Source of the DNA: Aminobacter sp. AP02
Lineage (GTDB): Bacteria; Pseudomonadota; Alphaproteobacteria; Rhizobiales; Rhizobiaceae
DNA length: 64,000 nt
Direction of reading: 5' to 3'
NCBI RefSeq assembly: GCF_003148805.1
Contig: NZ_QGGX01000021.1
Coordinates: forward strand, 16,431 to 80,430
Under the pieces are notes generated by a model that worked only from the letters and a program-made list of their open reading frames with translations, was not told where the DNA came from and searched no databases. Every line of letters begins with the position of its first letter. The stretch's first letter is position 1. The position numbers and the translations under genes were made by a program. Shown here in pieces: positions 44,891-53,987 of this stretch.

Positions 44891-46687
44891 TCAGAACGCC
44901 TCCGCCGGAAGCGCCATCATCGTCGCCGAGCCGGTCGAAAGCCGCGCCAGATGCGCAGCGGTCTCGGGCATCACGCGCTCCATGAAATAGCGGCCGGTGA
45001 CCAGCTTGGTCTCGTAGAAATCGGCCGAACCGTTGGCGCCGGTGGCCAGCTTGTCCTGCGCCGACTTGACCATACGTCCCCACATGTAGCCAAGGGCCAC
45101 AAGGCCAAAGAGATGCATGTAGTCGGTCGAGGCGGCACCCGCATTGTCCGGATTGGCCATGCCGTTCTGGACCAGCCACATCGTCGCTGCCTGCAGGTCG
45201 TTGAGGCCCTTCTTCAGCGCCTTGGTGTATGGCGCCATCTGCTCGTCGCCGCGATTGGCCTCGCAGAACTCGCCGACTTCCTTGAAGAAGGCCTGCACGG
45301 CGCGGCCGCCGTTGAGACCGAGCTTGCGGCCGACGAGGTCGAGCGCCTGCACGCCATTGGCGCCTTCATAGATCATGGCGATGCGGGCATCGCGCACGAA
45401 CTGGCTCATGCCATGCTCTTCGATGTAGCCGTGACCGCCGAAGACCTGCTGCGCCATGACGGCATGCTCGAAGCCCTTGTCGGTGAGCACGCCTTTGACG
45501 ATCGGCGTCATCAGGCCCATGTGGTCGTCGGCGACCTGGCGTTCACCCGCGTCCTCGGAGCGATGGGCGACGTCGGAGTTGATCGCGGTCCACAGCACCA
45601 GCGCGCGACCGGCCTCGTTGAAGGCCTTCATGGTCATCAGCTTGCGGCGGATGTCGGGGTGGACGATGATCGGGTCGGCCTTCTTGTCGGGCGCCTTCGG
45701 GCCGGTCAGCGAACGGCCCTGGATGCGGTCCTTGGCGTAGGCGACGGCGTTCTGGTAGGCGACCTCGGAAACGGCGAGACCCTGCAGGCCGACGCCGAGA
45801 CGCGCCTCGTTCATCATCGTGAACATCGCCTTCAGGCCGCCATTGGCTTCGCCGAGCAGGAAGCCTTCGGCCTCGTCATAATTCATGACGCAGGTCGAGT
45901 TGCCGTGGATGCCCATCTTCTCCTCGATCGAACCGCACGACACGGCATTGCGCGTGCCGGGATTGCCCTGATCATCGAGATTGAACTTCGGCACGATGAA
46001 CAGCGAGATGCCCTTCACGCCTTCCGGCGCGCCCTCGATGCGGGCCAGCACCAGGTGGACGATGTTGTCCGACATGTCGTGTTCGCCGGCCGAGATGAAG
46101 ATCTTCTGGCCTGAAATCCTGTAGGAGCCGTCGCCGTTCGGCACGGCCTTCGAGCGCAGCAGGCCAAGGTCGGTGCCGCAATGCGGTTCGGTCAGGTTCA
46201 TTGTGCCGGTCCAGGCGCCCTCGACCATCTTTGGCAGCCAGGTCGCCTTCTGTTCTTCGGAACCGTGCACGAGGATCGCAGCCATCGCGCCCTGGGTCAG
46301 GCCGGGATACATCATCAGCGCCATGTTGGCCGCCGACATGTATTCGCCCACCGCCGAGTGAACGGTGTAGGGCAGGCCCTGGCCGCCATGTTCGGCCGGC
46401 ACCGCCAGGCCCATCCAGCCGCCTTCGCGGTACTGGTCGAACGCTTCCTTGAAGCCCTTGGGCGTGGTCACCGTGCCGTCTTCGTTGCGGACGCAGCCTT
46501 CCATGTCGCCGACGCGGTTGAGCGGATGCATGACGTTTTCAGCGAGCTTGGCGCCTTCGGCGAGGATTGCCTCGAGAACGTCGGGGCTGGCGTCGGAGAA
46601 GCCGGCAAGATTGCTATAGCGCTCGTAGCCGAGCACATCATTCAGCACAAAAAGCGTGTCTTGGACCGGCGCCCGGAATATCGGCAT
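44891..46687 (-). CDS. Acyl-CoA dehydrogenase with C-terminal extension (DmdC/FadE-like)
   Basis: The 598-residue protein is longer than standard acyl-CoA dehydrogenases. After the usual core ([80 protein letters not shown]) it has the extra helical domain typical of the DmdC/acetyl-CoA-dehydrogenase-like group. The Y-E-G motif Glu is present. Members act on medium to long chains or on methylmercaptopropionyl-CoA. It is the first gene of the beta-oxidation operon, with a long palindromic operator 80 bases upstream. Confidence 0.88.
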   Translation of the reverse strand: MPIFRAPVQDTLFVLNDVLGYERYSNLAGFSDASPDVLEAILAEGAKLAENVMHPLNRVGDMEGCVRNEDGTVTTPKGFKEAFDQYREGGWMGLAVPAEHGGQGLPYTVHSAVGEYMSAANMALMMYPGLTQGAMAAILVHGSEEQKATWLPKMVEGAWTGTMNLTEPHCGTDLGLLRSKAVPNGDGSYRISGQKIFISAGEHDMSDNIVHLVLARIEGAPEGVKGISLFIVPKFNLDDQGNPGTRNAVSCGSIEEKMGIHGNSTCVMNYDEAEGFLLGEANGGLKAMFTMMNEARLGVGLQGLAVSEVAYQNAVAYAKDRIQGRSLTGPKAPDKKADPIIVHPDIRRKLMTMKAFNEAGRALVLWTAINSDVAHRSEDAGERQVADDHMGLMTPIVKGVLTDKGFEHAVMAQQVFGGHGYIEEHGMSQFVRDARIAMIYEGANGVQALDLVGRKLGLNGGRAVQAFFKEVGEFCEANRGDEQMAPYTKALKKGLNDLQAATMWLVQNGMANPDNAGAASTDYMHLFGLVALGYMWGRMVKSAQDKLATGANGSADFYETKLVTGRYFMERVMPETAAHLARLSTGSATMMALPAEAF

Positions 46688-46766
46688 TGCTCATCCTCCA
46701 GCAAATGTAAGCCGGTTCCGGCCAGACGGTATGCGACAGGGAACCGCTTGTCGAACGGGGATTAGC

Positions 46767-46798
46767 AAAAATTGACGTTTGCGTAAACGTCAATTTTT
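46767..46798. promoter_or_regulatory. Long palindromic operator before the beta-oxidation operon
   Basis: AAAAATTGACGTTT (46767-46780), spacer GCGT, and AAACGTCAATTTTT (46785-46798) form a perfect 14-bp inverted repeat. The core TGACGTTT-N4-AAACGTCA recurs at 62488-62507 before the nitronate monooxygenase. It resembles published LiuR (MerR family) sites rich in ACGTTTACGTAAACGT. The adjacent MerR gene is the obvious candidate regulator. Confidence 0.75.
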
Positions 46799-46872
46799 AC
46801 TGCCACCGATTTTTCGATGACGTCGCCGAAATCACTTCTCAGGGACCCCGCCGGCACCAGCCAGCCCCAAAT

Positions 46873-46910
46873 GCAAAACGACCCGGCGAAGTCTCCCTCG
46901 CCGGGTCGTT
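46873..46910. terminator. Strong bidirectional terminator after the merR gene
   Basis: AAAACGACCCGGCGA (46873-46887) and TCGCCGGGTCGTTTT (46896-46910) form a perfect 15-bp stem around an 8-base loop, with T runs on both strands. It isolates the merR transcript from the operator and promoter of the following operon. Confidence 0.9.
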
Positions 46911-46934
46911 TTCAAACACGCAAACAGCTTGATA

Positions 46935-47390
46935 TCAGCTTGCGGCGCTGGCCTGCTGCACGGCGGTGCGCTCGGCAAGCAGCTGGCGGACAACCGCCAT
47001 GTGCTCGCTCAGCTCGCCGATCGCCTCGTCGAGCAACTGGCGCTGCTTGTTCAGGCGGCCGAGCTGCTTGTCCGACTTGTCGAGCGTCAGCCGCAGCTGC
47101 TTGGCGTTGGTGCCGGTCGGATCGTAGAGGTCGATCATCTGCTTGACGTCGCGTAGCGAGAAGCCAACCTTCCTGCCGAGCAGGATCAGCTTCAGCCGCG
47201 CGCGGTCGCGACGGGTGTAAAGGCGCGTAGCACCCTCACGCTTGGGGTTGAGCAACCCCTTGTCTTCGTAAAAACGCAACGTGCGCAAGGTCACGCCGTA
47301 TTTCTTCGCCATCTCGCCAATGCGGACATAGTCGTCACTGGAGAGATTGTTTTCATTGGCCGCAACGTCGGCGACCGACACAAGCTTCAT
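46935..47390 (-). CDS. MerR-family regulator (LiuR-like) of the beta-oxidation genes
   Basis: The 151-residue protein has the MerR winged helix (YVRIGEMAKKYGVTLRTLRFYEDKGLLNPKREGATRLYTRRDRARLKLILLGRKVGFSLRDVKQMIDLYD). A C-terminal coiled coil follows (LRLTLDKSDKQLGRLNKQRQLLDEAIGEL) without the metal-binding cysteines. Such regulators near acyl-CoA dehydrogenases (LiuR group) respond to CoA-linked intermediates. Two ATGs are adjacent (47393, 47390); AGAG at a 6-base distance favours 47390. Operator-like sequences lie in its own upstream region, before the fad operon and before the nitronate monooxygenase. Confidence 0.8.
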   Translation of the reverse strand: MKLVSVADVAANENNLSSDDYVRIGEMAKKYGVTLRTLRFYEDKGLLNPKREGATRLYTRRDRARLKLILLGRKVGFSLRDVKQMIDLYDPTGTNAKQLRLTLDKSDKQLGRLNKQRQLLDEAIGELSEHMAVVRQLLAERTAVQQASAAS

Positions 47391-47832
47391 CATCTACTCT
47401 GCAATCCCCAATTGCGAGCACGGCGGCTGAGCCGGCCGGTGCTCTGATGGAAGCCGCAGGGGGCGGGGCTTCCGATCGTGGTTTCTATGTAAATGCTTCC
47501 TAAAGACGGCGATCTGCACACGTCTTACGTTTACGTAAATGCTATAACGATAGCGCCTACCCTACGCAAGGGAAATCTGGCCGATTTGGCCGCTGCAGCG
47601 GTTACACAACGTCGCAGTTTCTTAAGCTTGGTTAAGAGCTTGTTTACCACGTTGAGGGAAATGTAGCCGTGTCGGTTCCCCCGTGAGCGCCATGTATCGG
47701 ATTGTTCACGGTTTCGGAAGGCGGCGAAAAGCCTCGGGGGGATCCAGTTCCGTGGCATCTCGCCCCTCCGTCCCCGGCAAGGATTTGAGACTTCTGGTTT
47801 CGGCACCAGCACTCTGACCAACGGGCGTTTCG
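47391..47832. other. Divergent intergenic region between merR and podJ (442 bases)
   Basis: No gene is seen. Near merR, TTACGTTTACGTAAATGC (47525-47542) and the related TTTCTATGTAAATGC (47482-47496) look like weaker copies of the fad operator and may allow autoregulation. Nearer podJ, TTAA-N6-TTAA at 47622-47635 includes TTAACCA on the minus strand, the CtrA half-site of rhizobia, with one base less than the canonical N7 spacing. Confidence 0.5.
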
Positions 47833-50800
47833 ATGAACAACAAGCGGTCCTATCTCGACACCCTTAATGAAGGCCGGCAGCGCCGCCCGAATGCGTCGCT
47901 CGACCAGCTCAACCGTTCTCTTGAAAATCTCGAAGCGCGGCTCGAACGCACCCGTGAGGAGCGCGCCGAATCCTATCGCGCGCCGCAGCGCCAGGCGCCC
48001 CCGGCCGGCTACGCGCCGCGCGGCGAATATGGCCGCAGCGCGCCCTACGAAAGGCCCTACCATACGATCGCGCGCGACATCGACCGCGCCCGCAGCCAGG
48101 AAGACGGCATCGCCGCCGCCGGCAAGATCGCCAACGAGTTGCGCGCGCTGCGCGAAGAGATGCGCCACCAGATGACTTCCGGGCTGCAGCGCGAATTCGA
48201 CCTGCTTCGCACGGACATCGACCGCGCCAGCCAGGCAGGTGCCGCAGGCTCCCAGGCCGCCGAACTCGGGCTTGAACTGGAGCGGCTGTCTGGCGCCATC
48301 CACTCTCTCGCCGAACGCAGCGATGACAAGAGCGTCAACACGCTGCGCCTCGAACTCGAGCAGGTTCGCCGCTCGTTGGGCGATCTGGCACGCGAAGAGA
48401 CGGTGCTTTCGGTCGATCGCCGCTGGGACGATTTTGACCGCCGCTGGACCGATTTCGCCGACCGCATGTCGGCCGACGTCCGCCAGCGTACCGAAGACCC
48501 TGCCCTTGCCGCGCTCGCCAGTCGTCTCGAGCAGATCAACGACGCCGTTAACAACCTGCCCGAATCGCTGTCGTTGCGCTCCATCGAAGACAAGGTCCGC
48601 ACGCTGGCCGGTGCCGTCGACCAGTTCGTTAGCCAGCGCGACAGCCATGGCGACGAGATGTTCGGCCTCATCGATGAGCGGCTCGACGAGATCTCGCGGG
48701 CAATCGTCGCTTCGACGGTCGCCGCCCAGACGCCACAATTCAACCCCGAGCCTTTCGAGCGGATCGAGGTGCGCATCGCAGCGCTAGCCCATCAGATCGA
48801 AGAGATCACCGCTGACCAGCCGACGGCCGAGATCATCGAGTGCCTCAACGTGCTCTCCAATCGCGTCGACGACATTGCTGCGCGCAGCGAGATCCCTGAG
48901 CAGGCCGTCGAGCGCCTCGGCCGGCAGATCTCGCTGATTGCCGACAAGATCTCGCGCACGCCCGCCGCGCCTGACGCCGGCCTGATGTTCCAGGGCATCG
49001 AGCAGCGCTTCGATGCGCTCGCCGAAGTGTTCGAGCGACGCCAGGGCGACGCCTTCGAACATGGCAACACGCTGTTTCGCGATCTCGAACGCCGTCTCGA
49101 AGACCTTGGCGATCGCCTCGACCGCCAGGCCGCCCAACCCAGTGCAGATCAATCGGGTATCATGGAGGCCATCGACGCGCGCTTCACCGCCTTCGCCCAG
49201 CGGCTGGAGACCAACCGCCCGGACCCTGCCACCGAGCTTGCCATGCGCGGTCTCGAAGCTCGTCTCGAAGACATCTCCGGCCGCCTGGAAATGTCGGCCG
49301 CACAGGTATCGAGCATCGATCCAGGCCTGATCCGAGGTCTGGAAGCACAGGTCAGCGAGCTGTCGAACCACCTCGCGCGCCCCGGCTCGCCGCTGCCCGA
49401 ACTCGAAGACATCGGCCCGCGCCTCGATGAGATCGAACGCTCGATTGCAGGAAATCATCACGCCCTTGTCGAAGCCGCCCGCCAGGCAGCCGAGGACGCG
49501 GTGCGCTCCTTCTCCGGCTCGACCACCGAAACCGCCGCCGTGGCAGGATTGGCGCAGGACCTCAAGGCGCTGGAAACGCTGACCCGCCGCTCCGACGAGC
49601 GCAACGGCAAGACCTTCGAGGCGATCCACGACACGCTGCTGAAGATCGTCGACCGCTTAAGCTCGCTCGAACCGGGCGAACCAGCGCCCGTCGAGGCTCC
49701 GCCGGCGTCCGTCGCCGAATTGTTGTCGACCACCATGCTGTCTCCGGCGCCGAAGCTTGCGCTCAGCGAAACGCCGTCGCTCGACCTGGAAGTGCCGGCA
49801 CCGCTGCCCGAGGCCAACGCCACCTTCGGACGCCGCGCCGACCGTGCCGAACCTCCGGTCGAGCATCACACGACGCGTAGCCCCGCCCAGGCAGCCGCCG
49901 AAGCAGCCGCCGCCGTCGCGGCCCTCGACAGTGTCCACGCCGACAAGAAAGAGCAGAAGCCTGCCAGGACCTCGATGTTCAGCGGTCTTGCGTGGGCCTT
50001 CACCAAGAAGGCCAGGCAGGAGCCGGTCGTCGCCGAGGCCGCCGAGCCTGTCGTCGAGACGCTTTCGCCGAGTGTCATGCTCGATGCGCCGCTCGATCCC
50101 AAGACCGCCAACCGTCCGCTGGAACCCGGCTCGGGCGCGCCCGACCTCAACGCCATCATGCGCCGGGTCCGTGACGAGCGTGGCGACGCCGTGCGTACCA
50201 ACGAGCCCGACGCGGCGAAGTCCGACTTCATTGCCGCTGCCCGTCGCGCTGCGCAGGCAGCGGCCGCCGAGGCGGATGCCCTCAAGCGCAGTTCCGACCT
50301 CAAGGGCCCGGTGCGCGCGCTGCGCATCGGCGATCTCATCAAGTCGCGACGCAAGTCGGTGCTGATGGCCGTCGGCGCGGTGATGCTGGCGCTCGCCGGC
50401 ATGCAACTCGGCAAGGCCTTCCTCAACGACCCGGTCGAGACCGCGAGCGTCACGGTTGCACCGACGGCGGCACAGCCGGTCCAGGTAGCGGCATCGGCCC
50501 CCGCCAAGCCCATCGGGACAAATGCTGCTCCGGTTCGCAATGGTGATAAACCCGAAGTCTCTCAAGCGCCCGTGGCTGAGCCCGACATGATCGCCAAAGC
50601 GATCCAGGACAACGCACCGGCCGAACTCGCACTCGATCGCAACAGCACGCAATCCATTCCGGCACAGCCATTCGTAACCGAAACGATCAAACCAACGCCC
50701 ACGCCTGCCGCCTTCATGTCCGAAGCCGTCGGCCCGACCGCATTGCGCGACGCGGCCAATGCCGGCGACGCCAAGGCGCTGTTCGAGATCGGCTCGCGCT

Positions 50801-51552
50801 ACGCCGAAGCACGCGGCACCAATGCCGACATGAAGGCTGCAGCGCAGTGGTACGAAAAGGCAGCCGAACTCGGTTTCGCCCCCGCCCAGTACCGCATCGG
50901 CAACATGTATGAGAAGGGCACCGGGGTCGAACGCGACGCTGCCAAGGCCAAGACCTGGTACCAGCTCGCCGCCGCCCAGGGCAACGCCAGCGCCATGCAC
51001 AATCTTGCCGTGCTGCTTGCCATGGGCGCCGACGGCACGGTCGACAACGACTCTGCCAACCGCTGGTTCACCAGTGCCGCCGAACTCGGGGTCAAGGACA
51101 GCCAGTTCAATCTCGGCATTCTTGCCGCCAAGGGTGTCGGCATGAAGCAGAACCTCGAAGAGTCCTACAAGTGGTTCGCGCTCGTCGCCAAGCAGGGCGA
51201 CAATGACGCGGCCTCCAAGCGCGACGAGATCGCGAAGGCGCTCAACCCCGAGCAGCTCAAGCGTGCCAAGGAGACGACTGCACTTTGGCAGCCCAAGGCG
51301 CTGGACCCTGCCTCCAACTCGGTCGACGTCCCAGCCGCTTGGCAGGACGCTCCGGCCAAGGTCGACATGAAGAGGGCCGTGCAGAACATCCAGGCGATCC
51401 TCAGCAAGAACGGCTACGAAGTCGGCAAGCCCGACGGCATGATGGGCCAGAAGACCAAGGACGCCATCGCCGCCTTCCAGAAGGACAACGCCATGGCACC
51501 TACAGGCGAGGTCGATGGCCCACTGGTCGAGGCTTTGCTGGCGCGTAAATAA
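47833..51552 (+). CDS. podJ: PodJ-like polar organising protein
   Basis: The 1239-residue protein has a long cytoplasmic part rich in coiled coil (about residues 20-640, repeated ...RLEDLGDRLDRQ..., ...ELERLSGAIHSLAERSDD...) and an acidic/Pro-rich stretch. A single membrane helix follows (about 843-863, VLMAVGAVMLALAGMQLGKAFL). The periplasmic part has three to four SEL1 repeats (from about 977, ALFEIGSRYAEARG..., QYRIGNMYEKGTGVERD...) and a C-terminal peptidoglycan-binding domain (about 1176-1239). This is the architecture of PodJ, which organises the new or growing cell pole in Caulobacter and Agrobacterium. It is divergent from the merR gene. Confidence 0.88.
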   Translation: MNNKRSYLDTLNEGRQRRPNASLDQLNRSLENLEARLERTREERAESYRAPQRQAPPAGYAPRGEYGRSAPYERPYHTIARDIDRARSQEDGIAAAGKIANELRALREEMRHQMTSGLQREFDLLRTDIDRASQAGAAGSQAAELGLELERLSGAIHSLAERSDDKSVNTLRLELEQVRRSLGDLAREETVLSVDRRWDDFDRRWTDFADRMSADVRQRTEDPALAALASRLEQINDAVNNLPESLSLRSIEDKVRTLAGAVDQFVSQRDSHGDEMFGLIDERLDEISRAIVASTVAAQTPQFNPEPFERIEVRIAALAHQIEEITADQPTAEIIECLNVLSNRVDDIAARSEIPEQAVERLGRQISLIADKISRTPAAPDAGLMFQGIEQRFDALAEVFERRQGDAFEHGNTLFRDLERRLEDLGDRLDRQAAQPSADQSGIMEAIDARFTAFAQRLETNRPDPATELAMRGLEARLEDISGRLEMSAAQVSSIDPGLIRGLEAQVSELSNHLARPGSPLPELEDIGPRLDEIERSIAGNHHALVEAARQAAEDAVRSFSGSTTETAAVAGLAQDLKALETLTRRSDERNGKTFEAIHDTLLKIVDRLSSLEPGEPAPVEAPPASVAELLSTTMLSPAPKLALSETPSLDLEVPAPLPEANATFGRRADRAEPPVEHHTTRSPAQAAAEAAAAVAALDSVHADKKEQKPARTSMFSGLAWAFTKKARQEPVVAEAAEPVVETLSPSVMLDAPLDPKTANRPLEPGSGAPDLNAIMRRVRDERGDAVRTNEPDAAKSDFIAAARRAAQAAAAEADALKRSSDLKGPVRALRIGDLIKSRRKSVLMAVGAVMLALAGMQLGKAFLNDPVETASVTVAPTAAQPVQVAASAPAKPIGTNAAPVRNGDKPEVSQAPVAEPDMIAKAIQDNAPAELALDRNSTQSIPAQPFVTETIKPTPTPAAFMSEAVGPTALRDAANAGDAKALFEIGSRYAEARGTNADMKAAAQWYEKAAELGFAPAQYRIGNMYEKGTGVERDAAKAKTWYQLAAAQGNASAMHNLAVLLAMGADGTVDNDSANRWFTSAAELGVKDSQFNLGILAAKGVGMKQNLEESYKWFALVAKQGDNDAASKRDEIAKALNPEQLKRAKETTALWQPKALDPASNSVDVPAAWQDAPAKVDMKRAVQNIQAILSKNGYEVGKPDGMMGQKTKDAIAAFQKDNAMAPTGEVDGPLVEALLARK

Positions 51553-51626
51553 TTCCTCTTTTCAGGCTTTCTGCGGCCCGCCTTTACCGGTGGGTTAACT
51601 GATTGAGTTATTTTTCGTTTTGTGCT

Positions 51627-51647
51627 CGGCGAAGTTTGACTTCGCCG
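51627..51647. repeat. Hairpin between podJ and the TauE gene
   Basis: CGGCGAAGT and ACTTCGCCG form a perfect 9-bp stem with a TTG loop, 75 bases past the podJ stop. No T run follows. It may mark the end of the podJ message. Confidence 0.5.
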
Positions 51648-51728
51648 CAATGTCGGCGCAAGTACCCGGTAGCCAACGGGCTCCCAGGGATGGGCGTCGG
51701 CAACAATTCGTTTTGCAGAGACTGACGG

Positions 51729-52655
51729 GTGGGCATCTATCTCCCGATTGCGGAAATGTCGGTCAATGTGTTCGTGCTCCTTGCCATGGGCGCGGCGGTC
51801 GGCTTCCTGTCGGGCATGTTCGGCGTCGGCGGCGGCTTCCTGATCACGCCGCTTTTGATCTTCTACAACATCCCCCCCGCCATCGCCGTCGCCACCGGCG
51901 CCAACCAGGTCATCGCCTCGTCCTTTTCGGGCGCGCTCGCCCATCTCAAGCGCGGCACCCTCGACTTCAAGCTCGGCACGGTGCTGCTTGCCGGCGGTAT
52001 CGCGGGCTCGGCCGCCGGTGCGTTCGTCTTTGCGCTCTTGCGCGCCATCGGCCAGCTCGACCTGTTCATCTCACTGCTCTACGTCGTGTTTTTGGGCACC
52101 GTTGGCGGGCTGATGCTGATCGAAAGCGTCAATGCACTGCGCCTGACCAAGGGCGGGGTGCCGCCGGCACTGAAGAAATCCGGCCAGCACAACTGGATCC
52201 ATCGCCTGCCCTTCAAGATGCGCTTCCGCACCTCCAAGCTGTTCGTCTCGGTCATCCCGGTGCTCGGCATCGGCGCCGGCATCGGCTTCCTCTCGGCCAT
52301 CATGGGTGTCGGCGGCGGCTTCATCATGGTTCCGGCACTGATCTACCTGCTCAAGGTGCCGACCAACGTCGTCGTCGGAACCTCGCTGTTCCAGATCGTC
52401 GTCGTCTCGGCCTTCACCACGCTTGTCCACTCCTCGACCAACCAGACCGTCGACATCGTATTGGCGCTGGTGCTGATGGTCGGCGGTGTCGCCGGCGCGC
52501 AATATGGCGCCAAGGCGGGCCAGAAGCTGCGCGGCGAACAGTTGCGCGCGTTGCTGGCGCTGCTGGTGCTGGCAGTCGCCCTTCGCCTTGGCTTCGACCT
52601 GTTCGTGAAGCCGCAGAACCTCTATTCGCTGACTGCCGTGAGCGGGCTGTTGTGA
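51729..52655 (+). CDS. TauE/SafE (DUF81) family permease, probable sulphite or organosulphur exporter
   Basis: The 308-residue protein has about eight membrane helices and the duplicated family motif GMFGVGGGFLITPLLIFYNIPPAIAVATG (first half) and AIMGVGGGFIMVPALIYLLKVPTNVVVGTS (second half). Members move sulphite, sulphoacetate or related anions. The GTG start at 51729 is tentative; an ATG at 51756 is possible. Its stop overlaps the start of the TIGR02186 gene by one base (TGATG), so the two are translated together. Confidence 0.85.
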   Translation: MGIYLPIAEMSVNVFVLLAMGAAVGFLSGMFGVGGGFLITPLLIFYNIPPAIAVATGANQVIASSFSGALAHLKRGTLDFKLGTVLLAGGIAGSAAGAFVFALLRAIGQLDLFISLLYVVFLGTVGGLMLIESVNALRLTKGGVPPALKKSGQHNWIHRLPFKMRFRTSKLFVSVIPVLGIGAGIGFLSAIMGVGGGFIMVPALIYLLKVPTNVVVGTSLFQIVVVSAFTTLVHSSTNQTVDIVLALVLMVGGVAGAQYGAKAGQKLRGEQLRALLALLVLAVALRLGFDLFVKPQNLYSLTAVSGLL

Positions 52656-53437
52656 TGCGCGCGGCGGCATGTCTTGCAGCGCTGGCGCTCACCGCCGCCG
52701 TTCCGGCGTGGGCGCAGGAGCCGGCACATCCCGAAAGCATCCAGATCGGCCTGTCGACCGACCGCGTCGCCATCACGGCCAATTTCGCCGGCGCCGATCT
52801 CACCATCTTCGGTGCGCTCGAAAACGCCGATCCGCTGATCAACCGCCAGGGCCGCTACGACGTCTATGTCGTGCTCGAAGGCCCGGCGCGGCCGGTCGTC
52901 GTACGTCGCAAGAGCCGCGTGCTCGGCATGTGGATCAATACCCAGTCCGAAACCTTCGTCAACGTGCCGATGTCTTATTCGGTGGCGACCACGCGCCAGC
53001 CGCAGGACATCACCGATCCCAACAACTACCGGCAGCTTTCACTCGGCGCCTCCAACATCTACATGGAGCCGGAAGACAAGCGTGACAGTCCGCTGACGAT
53101 CCAGGAATTCACCGACGCGTTGCGCGAGCGCAAGCAGGCGATCGGGCTCTACTCCGACAATGTCGGCGGCGTGCAGTTCCTGTCGCAGAGCCTGTTCCGT
53201 GCCACGCTGCACCTCGCCCCCAACGTGCCGGTCGGCACCCACAAGGCGCGCGCCTTCCTGTTCCGCAATGGCCTGTTCATCAAGGAAACCTCGGCCCAGC
53301 TCGCCATCGTCAAGTCAGGCTTCGAACAGACCATCTACCGCTTCGCCACCGACCACGGCTTCGGCTACGGCCTGTTTGCCATCGGCCTGGCCATGCTCAC
53401 CGGCTGGCTCGGCAGGATCGTGTTCAGGAAAGACTAG
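52655..53437 (+). CDS. TIGR02186 family envelope protein, coupled to the TauE/SafE permease
   Basis: The 260-residue protein has a signal peptide (MRAAACLAALALTAAVPAWAQEP), a beta-rich periplasmic body (IQIGLSTDRVAITANFAGADLTIFGALENADPLINRQGRYDVYVVLEGPARPVVVRRKSRVLGMWINTQSETFVNVPMSY) and a C-terminal membrane helix (GYGLFAIGLAMLTGWLGRIVF). I recognise it as the TIGR02186 family, a protein of unknown role that in alphaproteobacteria follows a TauE-like permease. A role as periplasmic partner of the permease is inferred. It converges on the next gene with no gap. Confidence 0.8.
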   Translation: MRAAACLAALALTAAVPAWAQEPAHPESIQIGLSTDRVAITANFAGADLTIFGALENADPLINRQGRYDVYVVLEGPARPVVVRRKSRVLGMWINTQSETFVNVPMSYSVATTRQPQDITDPNNYRQLSLGASNIYMEPEDKRDSPLTIQEFTDALRERKQAIGLYSDNVGGVQFLSQSLFRATLHLAPNVPVGTHKARAFLFRNGLFIKETSAQLAIVKSGFEQTIYRFATDHGFGYGLFAIGLAMLTGWLGRIVFRKD

Positions 53438-53908
53438 CTACAGCCATCGCCGTACGCGTGATCGGTAGCCACCGTAAACAGCGCCGAACTTGCGTTCGAG
53501 ATAGCGCTCCTCGCGGGCCACGACGCCGTAACGAATGGTGAGCGCAAAAAGCACCAGCGTCACCAGCAGCCAGAGATTGTCCAACGCGACAGCCAAGCCG
53601 ACCAGCCCCAGCATCATGCCGAGATAGATGGGATTGCGGGTAAAGCGATAGGGTCCGCTCTCGACGATGGCGGTGGTCGGCCGATTGGTGGGGACGTTCG
53701 ATCCCGTCTTGGTGATCGTAACGATAGCCCAGACAAACAACGCCAGCGCGAGCATGAATATGATCCAGCCCAACCAGCCCGCAGGCAGATGATCCGGCAG
53801 AAACGGCCACGGTACGAGCCAGTGGAGAACAAGCCCGGCAATAACGGCAAGCCCCCATGCGAATGGCGGACGGATGACAACTTGAGCGGTATCAGCCGTT
53901 GCATCCAT
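53438..53908 (-). CDS. Isoprenylcysteine carboxyl methyltransferase (ICMT/PEMT)-like membrane protein
   Basis: The 156-residue protein has four or five membrane helices and the family C-terminal signature VESGPYRFTRNPIYLGMMLGLVGLAVAL...EERYLERKFGAVYGGYRSRVRRWL, which binds S-adenosylmethionine. Bacterial members methylate lipids or small molecules; none is assigned here. The start is uncertain: ATG 53908 or TTG 53920, where AGGAG sits too close. Convergent with the TIGR02186 gene. Confidence 0.8.
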   Translation of the reverse strand: MDATADTAQVVIRPPFAWGLAVIAGLVLHWLVPWPFLPDHLPAGWLGWIIFMLALALFVWAIVTITKTGSNVPTNRPTTAIVESGPYRFTRNPIYLGMMLGLVGLAVALDNLWLLVTLVLFALTIRYGVVAREERYLERKFGAVYGGYRSRVRRWL

Positions 53909-53987
53909 GGTGTCACTCAAACTCCTGGGCCTTGCCTGGCTCGCTTCGACACTACCGCAAAACTGGCGGATTCCGAAGCGGGAAGAA

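Noticed and set aside
51620..53437. A 605-codon frame that would fuse upstream sequence to the TIGR02186 protein
   Set aside because: The first 345 codons run out of phase through the TauE/SafE gene, whose own frame has clear membrane helices. The signal peptide of the second protein begins at 52655.
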